Positions 63,601 through 64,000 of a stretch of DNA of 64,000 nt are shown here, in pieces. The DNA lies in NCBI GenBank assembly GCA_022575985.1, contig JAKSXM010000007.1:67858501-67922500 (forward strand). Reading direction: 5' to 3'. Position numbers and translations under genes: made by a program. The notes beneath the pieces were generated by a model, which did no database searches, was not told the DNA's origin, and saw only the letters and a program-made list of their open reading frames with translations. Numbering within the stretch: the first letter of the stretch is position 1; the number at the start of each line of letters is the position of its first letter. This DNA is from Anagrus nilaparvatae. Taxonomy: Eukaryota > Arthropoda > Insecta > Hymenoptera > Mymaridae.

Positions 63601-64000
63601 TAACGGTTTTATGCAATTTTTAGTACTTCCTTTATTAACGATATTAATTTCAATTTAAAATTTTAATGTAGATGATCTGGTTTTAATTCAAAATTATGGT
63701 TTTGTGGGTGAATGTTTGGTGGAAAAAGAAAGTTTTATACCGAATAATTTAAAAGTGTTCATCATTTATACTAGAGATTTATTTCAAATTAATGATAAAA
63801 ATTGGCTGGAAACTCAATAATCATTCTTCAGTTTCACTAACATAGCCTTGATTTTGTTCGTGATTTTCAAATTTAAAAAACAAAGGAAACCAGGGTCACT
63901 CGAGTTCACCCATTTCCCTAATTCGAGTCATATAGTTTGGTGTACTTATTTATCTTCGGAAGCAAAAAAAGTAAAATAATGCGGTACCGAAGCTGCATGT
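60648..64000. other. Probable first intron of sidekick, no exon found
   Basis: The first sidekick exon seen begins in mid-codon at 60647, so upstream coding sequence must exist. I found no signal-peptide exon on the minus strand up to 64000, so it is probably beyond the window. Two oddities are present: a palindrome-rich patch at 61201-61275 (GGGACTTAAGTCCC) and a G-rich stretch at 62030-62160 with several runs of four or more G. The rest is AT-rich sequence without recognised repeats. Confidence 0.5.

Noticed and set aside
1..64000. CRISPR arrays, operons, tRNA or rRNA genes
   Set aside because: No regularly spaced direct repeats, no bacterial gene layout and no recognisable tRNA arms or rRNA blocks; all genes are of insect type with introns.

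Overview
The window is very AT-rich DNA from an animal, almost certainly an insect. Genes are split by short GT...AG introns, there are no operons, and the encoded proteins are typical insect orthologues: a ZAD-domain protein, the NURF301 form of BPTF, and Sidekick with a C-terminal GFSSFV motif. ZAD proteins are best known from holometabolous insects, but the order cannot be fixed from the sequence. All gene models below are my own splice reconstructions. Five multi-exon models (SZRD1, VPS35L, GABA transaminase, NURF301, AIMP2) close to a whole number of codons across all exons.

Layout: (1) 120-290, minus: apparent 5' end of a gene running off the left edge. (2) 4838-6646, plus: lysine-rich ZAD zinc-finger protein. 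(3) 7598-8533, minus: SZRD1-like SUZ-domain protein. (4) 8937-13180, plus: VPS35L, the retriever subunit; it shares a 403-bp divergent promoter region with SZRD1. (5) 13587-19241, minus: mitochondrial GABA transaminase, including a 58-nt first exon for the targeting peptide and a TATA/Inr-like promoter. (6) 21954-22541, minus: SSU72 CTD phosphatase in one exon. (7) 24644-34747, minus: NURF301/BPTF, 24 exons, 2,725 codons. (8) 37413-39070, plus: AIMP2. (9) 40489-60647, minus: sidekick, with all six Ig and thirteen FN3 domains, the membrane segment and the PDZ-binding tail; only its first exon(s) are missing. (10) 60648-64000: AT-rich sequence, probably the first intron of sidekick.

The genes are a mix of housekeeping and neuronal functions: chromatin remodelling (NURF301), Pol II CTD dephosphorylation (SSU72), endosomal recycling (VPS35L), the multisynthetase scaffold (AIMP2), GABA breakdown (GABAT) and synaptic adhesion (sidekick). 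They form no pathway; neighbours simply alternate in divergent and convergent pairs.

Mobile DNA is concentrated in large introns: a MITE with perfect 42-bp inverted ends and three 30-bp repeats, hairpin elements with ACACTGT ends, a dead non-LTR reverse transcriptase, a MULE-like transposase fragment with a stop, and another transposon-like ORF. The most interesting candidates are two frame-preserving cryptic exons in sidekick. One (111 nt) would insert a basic segment with a furin-type RAKR site between Ig4 and Ig5. The other is a 21-nt microexon in the last FN3 domain. I found no wholly new multi-gene system.
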